From positions 62,001 through 126,000 of the forward strand of contig NZ_AUMO01000045.1 in the NCBI RefSeq assembly GCF_000430725.1: 64,000 nucleotides of DNA, given 5' to 3'. This stretch comes from Azohydromonas australica DSM 1124. Lineage in GTDB: Bacteria > Pseudomonadota > Gammaproteobacteria > Burkholderiales > Burkholderiaceae_C. Both the position numbers and the translations under genes were made by a program. The notes under the pieces were generated by a model. That model did no database searches, was not told where the DNA came from, and saw nothing but the letters and a program-made list of their open reading frames with translations. Positions 6,636 through 14,378 of the stretch are shown piece by piece. Numbering within the stretch: position 1 is the stretch's first letter; each line of letters opens with the position of its first letter.

Positions 6636-9446
6636 ATGGCTGAAACCCGTTCCACCTGCCCCTACTGCGGCGTCGGCTGCGGCGTGATCATCGAGAGCGA
6701 TGGCGCGCAGATCACCGGCGTGCGCGGCGACCCCGAGCACCCGGCCAACTTCGGCCGGCTGTGCAGCAAGGGCAGCACGCTGCACCTCACCGCCGCTGCG
6801 CCCGTGACGCTGCAGCAGCGCCTGCTGGCCCCGATGCACCGCGCGCAGCGCGGCGAGGCGCCGCAGCGCATGGGCTGGAACGAGGCCCTGTCGCTGGCCA
6901 CGGACCGCTTCGAGGACGTGATCCGCCGCCACGGCCCGGACGCGGTGGGCTTCTACCTCTCCGGGCAGCTGCTGACCGAGGACTACTACGTCTTCAACAA
7001 GCTGGCCAAGGGGCTGATCGGCACCAACAACGTCGACACCAACTCGCGGCTGTGCATGAGCTCCGCGGTGGCCGGCTACAAGGCGACGCTGGGCGCCGAC
7101 GCGCCGCCCGCCTGCTACGACGACCTGGCTCGGGCCCGCACCCTGTTCATCGCCGGCTCCAACACGGCCTGGGCGCACCCGATCCTCATGCGCCGCATCG
7201 AGGACGCCAAGCGCGCCAACCCGGCGCTGCGGCTGATCGTGGTCGATCCGCGCCGCACCGAGACGGCGCAGCTGGCCGACCTGCACCTGCCGCTGCTGCC
7301 GGGCACCGACGTGGCGCTGTTCCACGGCCTGCTGCACCTGATGCTGTGGGACGGCCTGACCGACAACGCCTGGATCGCCGCCCACACCGGCGGCTTCGAC
7401 GCGCTGCGCCACCGGGTGCGCGAGTACACGCCGCGCGAGACGGCGCGCATCACGGGCCTGCGCGAGCAGGACATCCTCACCGCCGCGCGCTGGTTCGCCG
7501 GGCTGGACGGCCCCAGCGGCCCGCGCGCCCCGACGCTGTCGCTGTACTGCCAGGGCCTGAACCAGAGCCGCAACGGCACCGCGAAGAACGCCGCGCTCAT
7601 CAACCTGCACCTGGCCACCGGCCAGATCGGCAAGCCCGGCGCGGGCCCCTTCTCGCTCACCGGCCAGCCCAACGCCATGGGCGGGCGCGAGGTGGGCGGC
7701 CTGTCCAACCTGCTGTCGGCGCACCGCGACCTGGCCAACCCCGCGCACCGCGCCGAGGTGGCGCGGCTGTGGGGCCTGGACGACGTGCCCTCGCGCCCGG
7801 GCAAGACGGCCGTCGAGATGTTCGAGGCGGCGGCGGACGGCGAGATCAAGGCGCTGTGGATCGCATGCACCAATCCGGCGCAGTCGCTGCCCGACCAGGC
7901 CACCGTGCGCCGCGCGCTGCAGCAGGCGGAGTTCGTGGTGGTGCAGGAAGCCTTCAGGGACACCGCCACCGCGGCCTTTGCCGACCTGCTGCTGCCGGCG
8001 GCCACCTGGGGCGAGAAGGAAGGCACCGTCACCAACAGCGAGCGCCGCATCAGCCGCGTGCGCCCGGCGGTGGCGGCGCCGGGCGAGGCCCGCACCGACT
8101 TCTCCATCGCCACCGAGTTCGCGCAGCGGCTGGAAGGCCGGCTGCGCCCCAACAAGCCGTCGCTGTTCGCCTACGCCGGCCCCGAGGCGGCGTGGAACGA
8201 GCACCGCGAGAGCACGCGCGGGCGCGACCTGGACATCACCGGCCTGAGCTGGGCGATGCTCGAAGCCCAGGGCCCGCAGCAGTGGCCGCTGCCCGAAGGC
8301 GCCACGCAGGGGCGCGCGCGCCTGTACGAGGACGGCGTGTTCCCCACCGCGGACGGCAAGGCGAAGTTCGCCGACCTGCCCTACGAGGGCGTGGCCGAGC
8401 CGCGCGACGGCCGCTTCCCCTTCAGCCTCAACACCGGGCGGCTGCGCGACCAGTGGCACGGCATGAGCCGCACCGGCGTGCTGGGCCGGCTCTTCGGGCA
8501 CGTGCCCGAGCCGGCGGTGGAGCTGAACCCGCAGGAGATGGCGCGGCTGAAGCTGGTCGAGGGCGATCTGGTGTACGTGACCTCGCGCCGCGGCGCCATC
8601 GTGCTGCCGGCCGTCGCGAGCGAGGCCATCCCGCTGACGCAGGCCTACGTGCCGATGCACTGGGGCTCGGAGTTCGTCTCCGGCCGCAGCAGCCGCGGCG
8701 AGCCGCTGGCGGGCGTGAACGCCCTCACCTCGCCGGCGTTCTGCCCCATCTCCAAGCAGCCCGAGCTCAAGCATGCGGCGGTGAAGCTGCTCAAGGCCGA
8801 GCTGCCGTGGAAGCTGCTGGCGCTGGCGTGGCTGCCGCAGGAGCGCGCGCACGCGGCGCGCACGGAATTGCGGGCGCTGATGGAGCGCTTCGACTACGCC
8901 AGCTGCGTGCCCTTCGGCCACGAGCGCAGCGGCGTGCTGTTCCGCGCCGCGGCCGACGCGCCGCCGCCGCGGGAGCTGGTCGACGAGATCGAGCGGCTGC
9001 TGGGGCTGGACGCCGACGGCGCGCGCGCGCTGCGCTACGAGGACCGCAAGCGCGGCCAGCGCCGCACCGTGCGGCTGAGCAGCGCCGGCGGCGACAGCCG
9101 GCTGGAGGCCGTGCTGCTGGCCGGCGACGTCAGCGCCGAAGGGTGGATCAAGGCCCTGCTGCAGGAGGAGCTGCCGGCGCAGTCCTACGGCCGCATGCTG
9201 CTGGCCCCCGGCGCCAAGGCGCCCGTGGCGCTGGCGCCGCGCGGCAAGCAGGTGTGCGCCTGCTTCAACGTCAGCGAGCCGCAGATCCGCGAGGCGCTGG
9301 GCAGTTGCCAGGGCAACCCTTCGGACCGCCTGGCGCAGCTGCAGGGCCGGCTGCGTTGCGGCACCAACTGCGGCTCCTGCGTGCCCGCGCTCAAGACGCT
9401 GGTGGAAGCCACGCCGGCCGGTGCCGTGCCGGCGGTGGCGGCCTGA
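6636..9446 (+). CDS. nasC: Assimilatory nitrate reductase, catalytic subunit
   Basis: This cytoplasmic molybdenum enzyme reduces nitrate to nitrite. The 936 residues have an N-terminal [4Fe-4S] motif CPYCGVGC (from Cys8) with the fourth Cys in GRLCSKGS, a large molybdopterin oxidoreductase core, a C-terminal molydopterin-dinucleotide binding domain (STGRLRDQWH-like NTGRLRDQWHGMSRTG), and an extra BFD-type [2Fe-2S] domain (CACF...CGTNCGSC, about 873-925). That last domain is found in the Klebsiella NasA/NasC type and replaces a separate electron-transfer subunit. No signal peptide, as expected for an assimilatory enzyme. It follows nirD by 34 bases. Mog (24405-25013) supplies a late step of its cofactor. 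The symbol follows common usage; the same enzyme is also called nasA in Klebsiella. Confidence 0.94.
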   Translation: MAETRSTCPYCGVGCGVIIESDGAQITGVRGDPEHPANFGRLCSKGSTLHLTAAAPVTLQQRLLAPMHRAQRGEAPQRMGWNEALSLATDRFEDVIRRHGPDAVGFYLSGQLLTEDYYVFNKLAKGLIGTNNVDTNSRLCMSSAVAGYKATLGADAPPACYDDLARARTLFIAGSNTAWAHPILMRRIEDAKRANPALRLIVVDPRRTETAQLADLHLPLLPGTDVALFHGLLHLMLWDGLTDNAWIAAHTGGFDALRHRVREYTPRETARITGLREQDILTAARWFAGLDGPSGPRAPTLSLYCQGLNQSRNGTAKNAALINLHLATGQIGKPGAGPFSLTGQPNAMGGREVGGLSNLLSAHRDLANPAHRAEVARLWGLDDVPSRPGKTAVEMFEAAADGEIKALWIACTNPAQSLPDQATVRRALQQAEFVVVQEAFRDTATAAFADLLLPAATWGEKEGTVTNSERRISRVRPAVAAPGEARTDFSIATEFAQRLEGRLRPNKPSLFAYAGPEAAWNEHRESTRGRDLDITGLSWAMLEAQGPQQWPLPEGATQGRARLYEDGVFPTADGKAKFADLPYEGVAEPRDGRFPFSLNTGRLRDQWHGMSRTGVLGRLFGHVPEPAVELNPQEMARLKLVEGDLVYVTSRRGAIVLPAVASEAIPLTQAYVPMHWGSEFVSGRSSRGEPLAGVNALTSPAFCPISKQPELKHAAVKLLKAELPWKLLALAWLPQERAHAARTELRALMERFDYASCVPFGHERSGVLFRAAADAPPPRELVDEIERLLGLDADGARALRYEDRKRGQRRTVRLSSAGGDSRLEAVLLAGDVSAEGWIKALLQEELPAQSYGRMLLAPGAKAPVALAPRGKQVCACFNVSEPQIREALGSCQGNPSDRLAQLQGRLRCGTNCGSCVPALKTLVEATPAGAVPAVAA

Positions 9447-9586
9447 GACCGGTTCATAAAACCCTGCACAGGCGCTCCCCGGTCACGGGCCTGCGGGCGG
9501 CGGACAAGCGTGCGGAACGCCCGCATCGCCCCGGCGCCGACGTGCCGGCCCGCTTCTTGCGAAACGGGGCCGGGAGACAATTCGAC

Positions 9587-10537
9587 ATGAGCATTTCGAC
9601 CTACCTCAAGGAAATCGGCCGCGGCGCCAACGGCGCGCGTTCGCTCACGGTGGAGCAGGCGCAGGACCTCATGGGCCAAGTGCTCGACGGGGCCGCCAGC
9701 GACCTGGAAATCGGCGCCTTCGCCATCGCGATGCGCATGAAGGGCGAGACCGCCGACGAGCTCGCGGGCTTCCTGGCCGCGGCGCACGAGCGCTGCCTGG
9801 CCATCCCCTCCGACCGGCCGGTGGTGCTGCTGCCCAGCTACAACGGCTCGCGCCGGCTGCCCAACCTCACGCCGCTGCTGGCGCTGCGCCTGGCGCAGGA
9901 AGGTGCGCGCGTGCTGGTGCACGGCCCGCTGCAGGACCCCTCGCGCGTGACCAGCGCCGAGGTGCTGCGCGACCTGGGCCTGCCCGCGGTGAGCAGCGTG
10001 CAGGAGGTGGAGCGGGCCTGGGCGCGGCACGAGCCGGCCTACATGCGCATCGACGCGCTGTGCCCGCCGCTGGCGCGGCTGCTGGACGTGCGCTGGATCC
10101 TCGGCCTGCGCAACTCCGGGCACACCATCGCCAAGATGCTCAACCCCGTGCGCGGCGCGCGCGGGTTGCGCGTGACGAACTACACCCATCCCGAGTTCGG
10201 CCAGCTGCTGGCGCAGTACGCGAAGAACACGAGCGCCGACATGCTGCTGCTGCGCGGCACCGAGGGCGAGCCCGTGGCCGACCCGCGCCGGCTGCCGCGC
10301 ATGGACCTGACGCTGCAGGGCACGCTGCACGCCGAGCTGTCCTGCGCGCCCCAGGAAGGTGCATTGGCGCAGCTGCCGGTGCTGCCGCGCGAGAACGACG
10401 CCGCCACCACCGCCGTCTACATCCAGGCCGTGCTCAGCGGCGAGAAGCCGGTGCCCGCGCCGCTGGAGCGCCAGGTGGAGCTGCTGATGGGCGCCCTGGC
10501 GGCGATGCAGGACGAGGCGCTGGCCCAAAGCGCTTGA
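9587..10537 (+). CDS. ybiB: YbiB/TrpD2-type nucleic-acid-binding protein
   Basis: The 316 residues show the anthranilate phosphoribosyltransferase-like fold: a helical N-terminal domain (LTVEQAQDLMGQVLDG, MRMKGETADELAGF) and a glycosyltransferase family 3 core (SYNGSRRLPNLTPLLALRLA; RNSGHTIAKMLNP). E. coli YbiB (TrpD2) binds single-stranded nucleic acids and is LexA-controlled, and no phosphoribosyltransferase activity was found. The start ATG at 9587 follows GGGAGAC. It sits 140 bases after the nitrate reductase and 13 bases before cobA, so it is probably cotranscribed with cobA. Its role within a nitrate cluster is unexplained. Confidence 0.85.
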   Translation: MSISTYLKEIGRGANGARSLTVEQAQDLMGQVLDGAASDLEIGAFAIAMRMKGETADELAGFLAAAHERCLAIPSDRPVVLLPSYNGSRRLPNLTPLLALRLAQEGARVLVHGPLQDPSRVTSAEVLRDLGLPAVSSVQEVERAWARHEPAYMRIDALCPPLARLLDVRWILGLRNSGHTIAKMLNPVRGARGLRVTNYTHPEFGQLLAQYAKNTSADMLLLRGTEGEPVADPRRLPRMDLTLQGTLHAELSCAPQEGALAQLPVLPRENDAATTAVYIQAVLSGEKPVPAPLERQVELLMGALAAMQDEALAQSA

Positions 10538-10550
10538 AAAGGTTTCGAAC

Positions 10551-11456
10551 ATGACAAAGCGGACAGAACCCGCCGCCCCTTCCGCCGCGCCCGCCGCCCG
10601 CCTGCAGGCCCTGTCCGGCCAACGCGCCAGCCGCCGCGCCCTGGGCGACTGCACGCTGGTGGGCGCCGGCCCGGGCGACCCGCAGCTGCTGACGCTGGCG
10701 GCGCTGCGCGCCATCCGGCGCGCCACCGTGCTGCTGGTCGATGACCTGGTGCCGACGGCGCTGGTGGAGTTCGCGCTGCGCAACCTGAAACGCCGGCCGC
10801 GCATCGTGCCGGTGGGCAAGCGCGGCGGCTGCGAGAGCACGCCGCAGGCTTTCATCGAGCGGCTGATGGCGGCCGAGGCGCTGGCCGGCCAGCGCGTGGT
10901 GCGGCTCAAGGGCGGCGACCCGTTCATCTTCGGCCGCGGCGGCGAGGAGGCGCAAACGCTGCAGGCACAGGGCATCCCGGTGCGCGTGGTCAACGGCATC
11001 ACCTCCGGGCTGGCGGCGGCCACGGGCATCGGCGTGCCGCTGACGCACCGCGCGCATGCGCAGGGCGTGATCTTCGTCACCGGCCACGCCAAGCCGGGCG
11101 GCAGCACGCCGGACTGGTCGGTGCTGGCGATGGCCGCCGCGCAGGGGCTGACGCTGGTGATCTACATGGGCGTGGCGCAGGCCGAGCGCATCCACGCCGG
11201 GCTGGTGCAGGGCCTGCCGGGCGGCACGCCGGTGGCCGTGATCCAGCACGCCAGCCTGCCGCAGCAGCGCGAGCTGGTCACGACGCTGGAGCGGCTGCCG
11301 CAGGCGCTGCGCGAGTCCGGGCTGGGCAGCCCGGCGGTGATGGTCATCGGCGAGGTGGTCCACGCCCGCACGCTGGCGCTGCAGGCCGACAACCAGGTGC
11401 AGGCTGCGCAGGCCGTCACGCCCGCCGCCACCGAGAACACCCGGCGCAGCGCCTGA
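10551..11456 (+). CDS. cobA: Uroporphyrinogen-III C-methyltransferase (SUMT)
   Basis: CobA transfers two methyl groups from S-adenosylmethionine to uroporphyrinogen III, giving precorrin-2, the branch point to sirohaem and cobalamin. The 301 residues carry the family motifs VGAGPGDPQLLTL (near residue 36) and GGDPFIFGRGGEE (near 121). About 30 Ala/Pro-rich residues precede the core and about 25 follow it. There is no CysG-type NAD-dependent dehydrogenase domain, so later sirohaem steps are encoded elsewhere. Placement at the end of the nas/nir cluster indicates that it provides sirohaem for NirB. Confidence 0.95.
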   Translation: MTKRTEPAAPSAAPAARLQALSGQRASRRALGDCTLVGAGPGDPQLLTLAALRAIRRATVLLVDDLVPTALVEFALRNLKRRPRIVPVGKRGGCESTPQAFIERLMAAEALAGQRVVRLKGGDPFIFGRGGEEAQTLQAQGIPVRVVNGITSGLAAATGIGVPLTHRAHAQGVIFVTGHAKPGGSTPDWSVLAMAAAQGLTLVIYMGVAQAERIHAGLVQGLPGGTPVAVIQHASLPQQRELVTTLERLPQALRESGLGSPAVMVIGEVVHARTLALQADNQVQAAQAVTPAATENTRRSA

Positions 11457-11484
11457 TTCGGGGAAACCCGGACAATGGCGCCCC

Positions 11485-12699
11485 ATGTCTGAACCATGGG
11501 ATTGCGTCATCGTCGGCGCCGGCGCAGCCGGCCTTTTCTGCGCCGGCATCGCCGGGCAGCTGGGCCTCAAGGTGCTGCTCATCGACCACGCGCCGAAGGT
11601 GGCCGAGAAGATCCGCATCTCCGGCGGCGGGCGCTGCAACTTCACCAACCGCGACGCCGGCCCCGCCAACTACCTGGGCGAGAACCCGCACTTCTGCCGC
11701 TCGGCGCTGGCGCGCTACACGGCGGCGGACTTCATCGAGCTGATCAAGAAGTACCGCATCCCCTTCCACGAGAAGCACAAGGGCCAGCTCTTCTGCGACC
11801 GCTCCGCCGAGGACGTGATCGAGATGCTGCTGGCCGAGTGCGAGGCCGGGCGCGTCACGCGCTGGCAGCCGTGCAAGGTGCTGGAGGTGCGGCACACGGC
11901 CGAGGGCTACGAGGTCGACACCGACCGCGGCACGCAGCGCAGCGCGCGGCTGGTGGTGGCCACGGGCGGGCTGTCGATCCCGAAGATCGGCGCGACGGAC
12001 TTCGGCTTCCGGCTGGCCAAGCAGTTCGGCCACCGCCTGGTGGAGACGCGCCCGGCTCTGGTGCCGCTGACCTTCGACGCACCGACCTGGGCGGCCTTCG
12101 CGCCGCTGTCGGGCATCGCGCTGGAAGTGGGCATCGAGACCGGCAGCGGCAAGAAGGCCACGCGCTTCCTGGAGGACCTGCTGTTCACGCACCGCGGCTT
12201 GAGCGGCCCGGCAGTGCTGCAGATCAGCAGCTTCTGGCAGCCGGGGCAGCCGCTGCGCATCGACCTGGCGCCGGGGCGCGACCTGGGCGCGCTGCTGCGC
12301 GAGGCCAAGGCCAAGTCCAAGCGGCAGCTGGGCAACGAGCTGGCCGCGCTGCTGCCGCAGCGCCTGGCCGAGGCCTGGCTGGCGCGCGCGGGCGTCGACG
12401 GCTCCACGCCCATGCCGCAGACGCGCGACAAGGAGCTGGCGGCGCTGGGCACGGCGCTGTCGCGCTGGGAGCTCACGCCCGACGGCAGCGAGGGCTACCG
12501 CAAGGCGGAGGTCACGGCCGGCGGCGTGGATACGCGCGAGCTCAACCAGCAGTCGATGGAAAGCAAGCGCCAGCCGGGGCTGCACTTCATCGGCGAGGTG
12601 GTGGACGTCACGGGCTGGCTGGGCGGCTACAACTTCCAGTGGGCCTGGGCCAGCGCCGCGGCCTGCGCGCAGGCGATGGCGGCGTCGCGCGAGGTTTGA
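11485..12699 (+). CDS. FAD-dependent oxidoreductase, HI0933/YhiN (BaiN-like) family
   Basis: The 404 residues form a two-dinucleotide-binding flavoprotein. Visible are the Rossmann motif VIVGAGAAGLFCAG at 8-21, the family signature ISGGGRCNFTN at about 48-58, and the C-terminal GGYNFQWAWASAAACAQ that completes the FAD site. The family includes E. coli YhiN and clostridial BaiN, but physiological substrates in proteobacteria are unknown. It lies 28 bases after cobA in the same direction and could be read from the same transcript, but the family is widespread away from nitrate genes, so no functional link is claimed. Confidence 0.9.
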   Translation: MSEPWDCVIVGAGAAGLFCAGIAGQLGLKVLLIDHAPKVAEKIRISGGGRCNFTNRDAGPANYLGENPHFCRSALARYTAADFIELIKKYRIPFHEKHKGQLFCDRSAEDVIEMLLAECEAGRVTRWQPCKVLEVRHTAEGYEVDTDRGTQRSARLVVATGGLSIPKIGATDFGFRLAKQFGHRLVETRPALVPLTFDAPTWAAFAPLSGIALEVGIETGSGKKATRFLEDLLFTHRGLSGPAVLQISSFWQPGQPLRIDLAPGRDLGALLREAKAKSKRQLGNELAALLPQRLAEAWLARAGVDGSTPMPQTRDKELAALGTALSRWELTPDGSEGYRKAEVTAGGVDTRELNQQSMESKRQPGLHFIGEVVDVTGWLGGYNFQWAWASAAACAQAMAASREV

Positions 12700-12833
12700 A
12701 GCTTCCGACGCGGCCCGGCGGCGCCTGGTCCACAACGCCGCCCGGGCGTCATCACCGGTCCGGATACTTGCGCGGACGGCAGTTTCTGCAGGTCTTGATG
12801 CACGACAGCCTGGAAGCACCGATTTGCGTGGGT

Positions 12834-12839
12834 TATACT
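12834..12839 (+). promoter_or_regulatory. Probable -10 element of the rpsU promoter
   Basis: TATACT lies about 100 bases upstream of rpsU in an otherwise empty 242-base gap (12700-12941). No good -35 hexamer stands 16-18 bases upstream (12811-12816 reads TGGAAG), so an activator or a weak -35 must be assumed. Confidence 0.5.
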
Positions 12840-12941
12840 CCGCGTTTTGCTGGCAAACCCCGCGTGTCGATCTGGCCCACGGACATCCGGAAAATTCCGG
12901 CGCCGGACACCGAGCGCAACTACTGAAGGACATCCCCTTTC

Positions 12942-13154
12942 ATGACCACGATTCGCGTCAAAGAGAACGAGCCTTTCGATGTGGCCCTGCGCCGCTTCAA
13001 GCGCACCATTGAGAAGCTGGGCCTGTTGACCGAGCTGCGCGCACGCGAGTTCTACGAGAAGCCCACTGCCGAGCGCAAGCGCAAGAAGGCTGCCGCCGTC
13101 AAGCGCCACTACAAGCGCGTGCGCAGCATGCAGCTGCCCAAGAAGCTGTACTGA
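12942..13154 (+). CDS. rpsU: 30S ribosomal protein S21
   Basis: The 70-residue basic protein reads as a complete bacterial S21, beginning [20 protein letters not shown] and ending in a Lys/Arg-rich tail (KLY). S21 sits on the 30S platform near the anti-Shine-Dalgarno region and helps initiation. A GAAGGA ribosome site precedes the start by a normal distance. It is followed by a strong hairpin terminator at 13198-13228 and then by yqeY, an arrangement common in proteobacteria. Confidence 0.97.
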
Positions 13155-13197
13155 TCGATTCGGCGCGAGCCTCGCGCTCGAACTGCTTCTGACAGTC

Positions 13198-13228
13198 AAG
13201 CCCGCGCGGGACGCCGTCGCGGGCTTTT
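13198..13228 (+). terminator. Rho-independent terminator after rpsU
   Basis: AAGCCCGCG (13198-13206) pairs with CGCGGGCTT (13218-13226), an 11-base loop between, and the stem runs into TTTT at 13225-13228. It lies 33 bases upstream of yqeY, so partial read-through may feed yqeY. Confidence 0.8.
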
Positions 13229-13260
13229 GCATTTCTGGAACTGGAATTGGAGAACTGACG

Positions 13261-13707
13261 ATGGGCCTGAAGGACCAGATCACCGAGGACATGAAGTCCG
13301 CCATGCGCGCCAAGGACACGGCGCGGCTGTCCACCGTCCGGCTGCTGCTGGCGGCGATCAAGCAGAAGGAAGTGGACGAGCGCATCACGCTGGACGATGC
13401 GCAGGTGGTGTCGGTGGTGGACAAGCTGGTCAAGCAGCGCAAGGACTCCATCGCGGCCTACACCCAGGCCGCCCGCCAGGACCTGGCCGACATCGAGGCC
13501 GCGGAGATGCAGGTGCTGCAGGGCTACCTGCCGCAGCGCCTGTCGCAGGAAGAGGTGCAGGCCGAGGTCGACGCGCTGGTGGCCGAGCTGGGCGCCGCCG
13601 GCCCCGGCGACATGGGCAAGGTGATGGGCGCGGCCAAGGCCAAGCTCGCCGGCAAGGCCGAGATGGCGCTGGTGTCCGCCGCCGTGAAGGCCGCGCTCAG
13701 CCGCTAA
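13261..13707 (+). CDS. yqeY: GatB/YqeY domain protein
   Basis: The 148 residues form the stand-alone YqeY protein, with an N-terminal helical domain (MKSAMRAKDTARLSTVRLLL) and a C-terminal domain related to the tail of GatB (GDMGKVMGAAKAKLAGKAEM). The GatB tail helps amidotransferase recognise mischarged tRNA, so a tRNA-related role is presumed but not shown. The position after rpsU is typical. A GGAGAACTGACG ribosome site precedes the start. Confidence 0.93.
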   Translation: MGLKDQITEDMKSAMRAKDTARLSTVRLLLAAIKQKEVDERITLDDAQVVSVVDKLVKQRKDSIAAYTQAARQDLADIEAAEMQVLQGYLPQRLSQEEVQAEVDALVAELGAAGPGDMGKVMGAAKAKLAGKAEMALVSAAVKAALSR

Positions 13708-13716
13708 GCTGGCGCC

Positions 13717-14079
13717 ATGAGCACCCCCACCGAAATCCAGCTGCGCCCGCTCACCGACGACGTGTACGTGGCACCCCAGCTGCCGCCCGAGGCGATGGCC
13801 GAGGTCGCGCGCGCGGGCTTCCGCAGCGTGATCAACAACCGCCCCGACTTCGAAGGCGGCCCCGACCAGCCCACCAGCAGCGCCATCGAGGCTGCCGCCC
13901 ACGCCGCCGGCCTGGAGTACCGCCACCTGCCGGTGGCGCCGGGCTACCAGTCGCCGGAAGAGGCCGCGGCCTTCGCCCGGCTGCTGCAGGAGCTTCCCAA
14001 GCCCCTGCTGGCCTTCTGCCGCACCGGCATGCGCAGCACCAAGCTCTTCGTGATGGCGCAACAGGCGCCGCAAGCCTGA
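13717..14079 (+). CDS. DUF442 / TIGR01244-type phosphatase-like protein
   Basis: The 120-residue protein has a dual-specificity-phosphatase-like fold with an intact P-loop CRTGMRS (C-x5-R) near residues 105-111 and the family segment GFRSVINNRPDFEG near residues 29-42. Related domains are fused to persulfide dioxygenases or rhodaneses, hence the frequent name sulfur transferase; that activity is not established for the stand-alone form. It begins 9 bases after yqeY and is probably cotranscribed. A strong hairpin follows at 14104-14134. Confidence 0.85.
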   Translation: MSTPTEIQLRPLTDDVYVAPQLPPEAMAEVARAGFRSVINNRPDFEGGPDQPTSSAIEAAAHAAGLEYRHLPVAPGYQSPEEAAAFARLLQELPKPLLAFCRTGMRSTKLFVMAQQAPQA

Positions 14080-14103
14080 CGCTCCCGAGCTGAAACGCCA
14101 TTC

Positions 14104-14134
14104 CCGGGCCCGCCGCGTGCGGGCCCGGCCGTTT
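14104..14134 (+). terminator. Hairpin terminator after the DUF442 gene
   Basis: CCGGGCCCGC (14104-14113) and GCGGGCCCGG (14119-14128) form a perfect 10-bp stem with a 5-base loop, followed by CCGTTT. The T run is short. The remaining 244 bases to the next gene show no recognisable feature. Confidence 0.68.
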
Positions 14135-14378
14135 GCGGGTGCCGACGACCACCCTCCCCGCCGCCCGGCCGCCACCGTCCGTGGACGGGCCGCGCTCCCC
14201 GGCAATATTGCGCAGCCGCCGCACGGTGGGGCCGCGGTAGCGGCAGTGCCCATGGGCGACACTTCGCGCGCGTGTCGCGTCCGTGCCGGAATCCCGGGCC
14301 GCGCTGCCGTGCCGCCGGCGCCTTCGTCGCAGCAGTTTCTTTCCTTCCCTGGTTCACGCCGGCCGCTCTCGCGTCTCC

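Noticed and set aside
14283..14378. Earlier start of the CHASE-GGDEF-EAL protein
   Set aside because: The extra 32 residues are Arg-rich and would precede the first membrane helix abnormally; kept only as an alternative.
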